Assembly: GCA_030527205.1 (NCBI GenBank)
Contig: JAUNBG010000006.1
Location: 62,001-126,000, forward strand
Source of the DNA: Planctomycetia bacterium
GTDB taxonomy: Bacteria; Planctomycetota; Planctomycetia; Pirellulales; Thermoguttaceae
Direction: 5' to 3'
Length of the DNA stretch: 64,000 nt
Positions 63,270 through 64,000 of the stretch are shown in pieces; the stretch's first letter is position 1, and each line of letters opens with the position of its first letter. The notes beneath the pieces were generated by a model. The model searched no databases. It had not been told where the DNA came from and saw only the letters and a list, made by a program, of their open reading frames with translations. Made by a program: the position numbers and the translations under genes.

Positions 63270-63589
63270 TCGCCGCCGTTTCGAATTCGATTATAAACAA
63301 CCTTTGAAGAACGTTAATCGGCGTCTGTTTCAAGAAAAGAAAGTCCCATTCGATCCTTTTTTTTGAACAATCTTTTTCATATTAATGCCAAATCGCCGCG
63401 GCTCCGCAATACATTCATCGGCAACAGCGTTGTCGGGAAGAAGCGTTACATAAGTCGTTTCAAAACCAAAATTGAACCAACAAAATAGCAACGTTCGCCT
63501 CGCTGCCGCCAAAACAAGACTTTGAAAAAATCGCTCATCGCCGGGGAATTTATGTCGAAGCATTATTTCTCAAACGCAACAACATTCAT
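63270..63589 (-). pseudogene. 2-keto-3-deoxygluconate kinase (PfkB) pseudogene
   Basis: Three frames must be joined to recover the protein. An ATG at 63589 reads MNVVAF, then a lost base. EIMLRHKFPGDERFFQS follows in the next frame, then SCFGGSEANVAILLVQF in a third. The frame then returns to FETTYVTLLPDNAVADECIA with RRFGINMKKIVQKKG. Beyond a stop, RSSKVVYNRIRNG is the last recognisable part. These are the N-terminal phrases of KdgK, which phosphorylates 2-keto-3-deoxygluconate. The C-terminal half and ATP site are missing. At least three frameshifts make it nonfunctional. Confidence 0.82.
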
Positions 63590-63696
63590 TTAATTTTTCC
63601 TCAACGATTTCTGAATATTTCCTTATATTCCCCCGAATATGATTTATTGTTTTAAATATCAATAACAAACCTGTTTGATAATCGCTGCATCAAAGA

Positions 63697-64000
63697 TTAA
63701 GAACTTTTTTTGACAACTTCGTCTAAAGTCGGAAGAGACGGTTGAGCGCCAAGTTTAGTAACGCTTAACGCCGCTGCGTCGGAAGCAAAACGAACGGCGT
63801 CCAATAACGATTGACCATTGGAAAGACCAACGGCCAAAGCGCCGGAAAAGGAATCGCCCGCCGCAGTTGAGTCGACCGCTTGAACTTTTTTCGCTGGAAC
63901 TAACGTTCCCATTCCCGACGTTTCAACGACAAACGAACCTTCCGTTCCAAGCGTTATAATAACAGCCTGAACGCCGGTTGCCAAAAGTTTGTCGGCCATT
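63697..64000 (-). CDS. rbsK: Ribokinase-type PfkB sugar kinase, C-terminus (partial)
   Basis: About 100 C-terminal residues of a PfkB sugar kinase that continues beyond the window. [20 protein letters not shown] and the signature [20 protein letters not shown], with the catalytic Asp in AAGDSF, are diagnostic; [19 protein letters not shown] is the usual ribokinase end. The methionine at 63999 is almost certainly internal. Ribokinase converts ribose to ribose 5-phosphate; other pentose substrates cannot be excluded. Confidence 0.88.
   Translation of the reverse strand, partial: MADKLLATGVQAVIITLGTEGSFVVETSGMGTLVPAKKVQAVDSTAAGDSFSGALAVGLSNGQSLLDAVRFASDAAALSVTKLGAQPSLPTLDEVVKKSS

Overview
The window looks like chromosomal DNA of a low-GC planctomycete. 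The clearest marker is a DUF1559 prepilin-like protein (40779..39616) followed by a small transthyretin-like lipoprotein. Supporting markers are a hydrazine-synthase-alpha-like/cytochrome/formylglycine-type fusion, a SpoVG with a zinc ribbon, and lineage-specific insertions in housekeeping proteins. Secreted xylanase, rhamnosidase-like and GH101/129-like enzymes point to polysaccharide degradation. Gut or plant-debris habitat is only an inference. No rRNA, tRNA or CRISPR was recognised.

Region 1-34 kb is mostly housekeeping, in short transcription units: the start of hisC, a GH101/129-like secreted enzyme, pdxA, panC, lgt (with a PDZ-like insertion), spoVG and ispE, queA, apbE, an AddA/RecB-type helicase without the nuclease end, three lineage-specific hypotheticals, clpX, an orphan 2[4Fe-4S] ferredoxin, xerD, a metallophosphoesterase joined to a giant PDZ-containing yidC, and metY. 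Region 33-44 kb is carbohydrate-related: a GntR/LacI-type regulator with a repeated upstream motif, DUF1559 protein, lipoprotein, the large fusion protein, a GH10 xylanase and a divergent secreted helical protein.

Region 44-61 kb is accessory. It carries TerD, three TerY-like VWA proteins, a membrane-anchored PP2C phosphatase and an atypical kinase (45515..52449). These are followed by an FG-GAP protein, an unknown small protein and a PIN-domain gene with an overlapping partner. Last comes a minus-strand operon of a zinc-ribbon TRAFAC-type GTPase, a GAP1-like membrane protein and a tail-anchored helical protein (60596..56711). Transposase remnants (IS66-like at 45.1 kb, IS5-like at 51.0 and 56.5 kb) are scattered through it. 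I read this as a stress or conflict module built from phosphorylation signalling plus a GTPase. Region 61-64 kb returns to sugar metabolism: a rhamnosidase-like enzyme, a small membrane protein, a frameshifted KDG-kinase pseudogene and the end of a ribokinase.

Two repeat classes run through the intergenic DNA: a roughly 100-bp MITE-like family with GGAAGTTCT...AGAACTTCC ends (seven copies on both strands), and short arrays of a TCAACTY heptamer. Several other short degenerate tandem repeats are also present.
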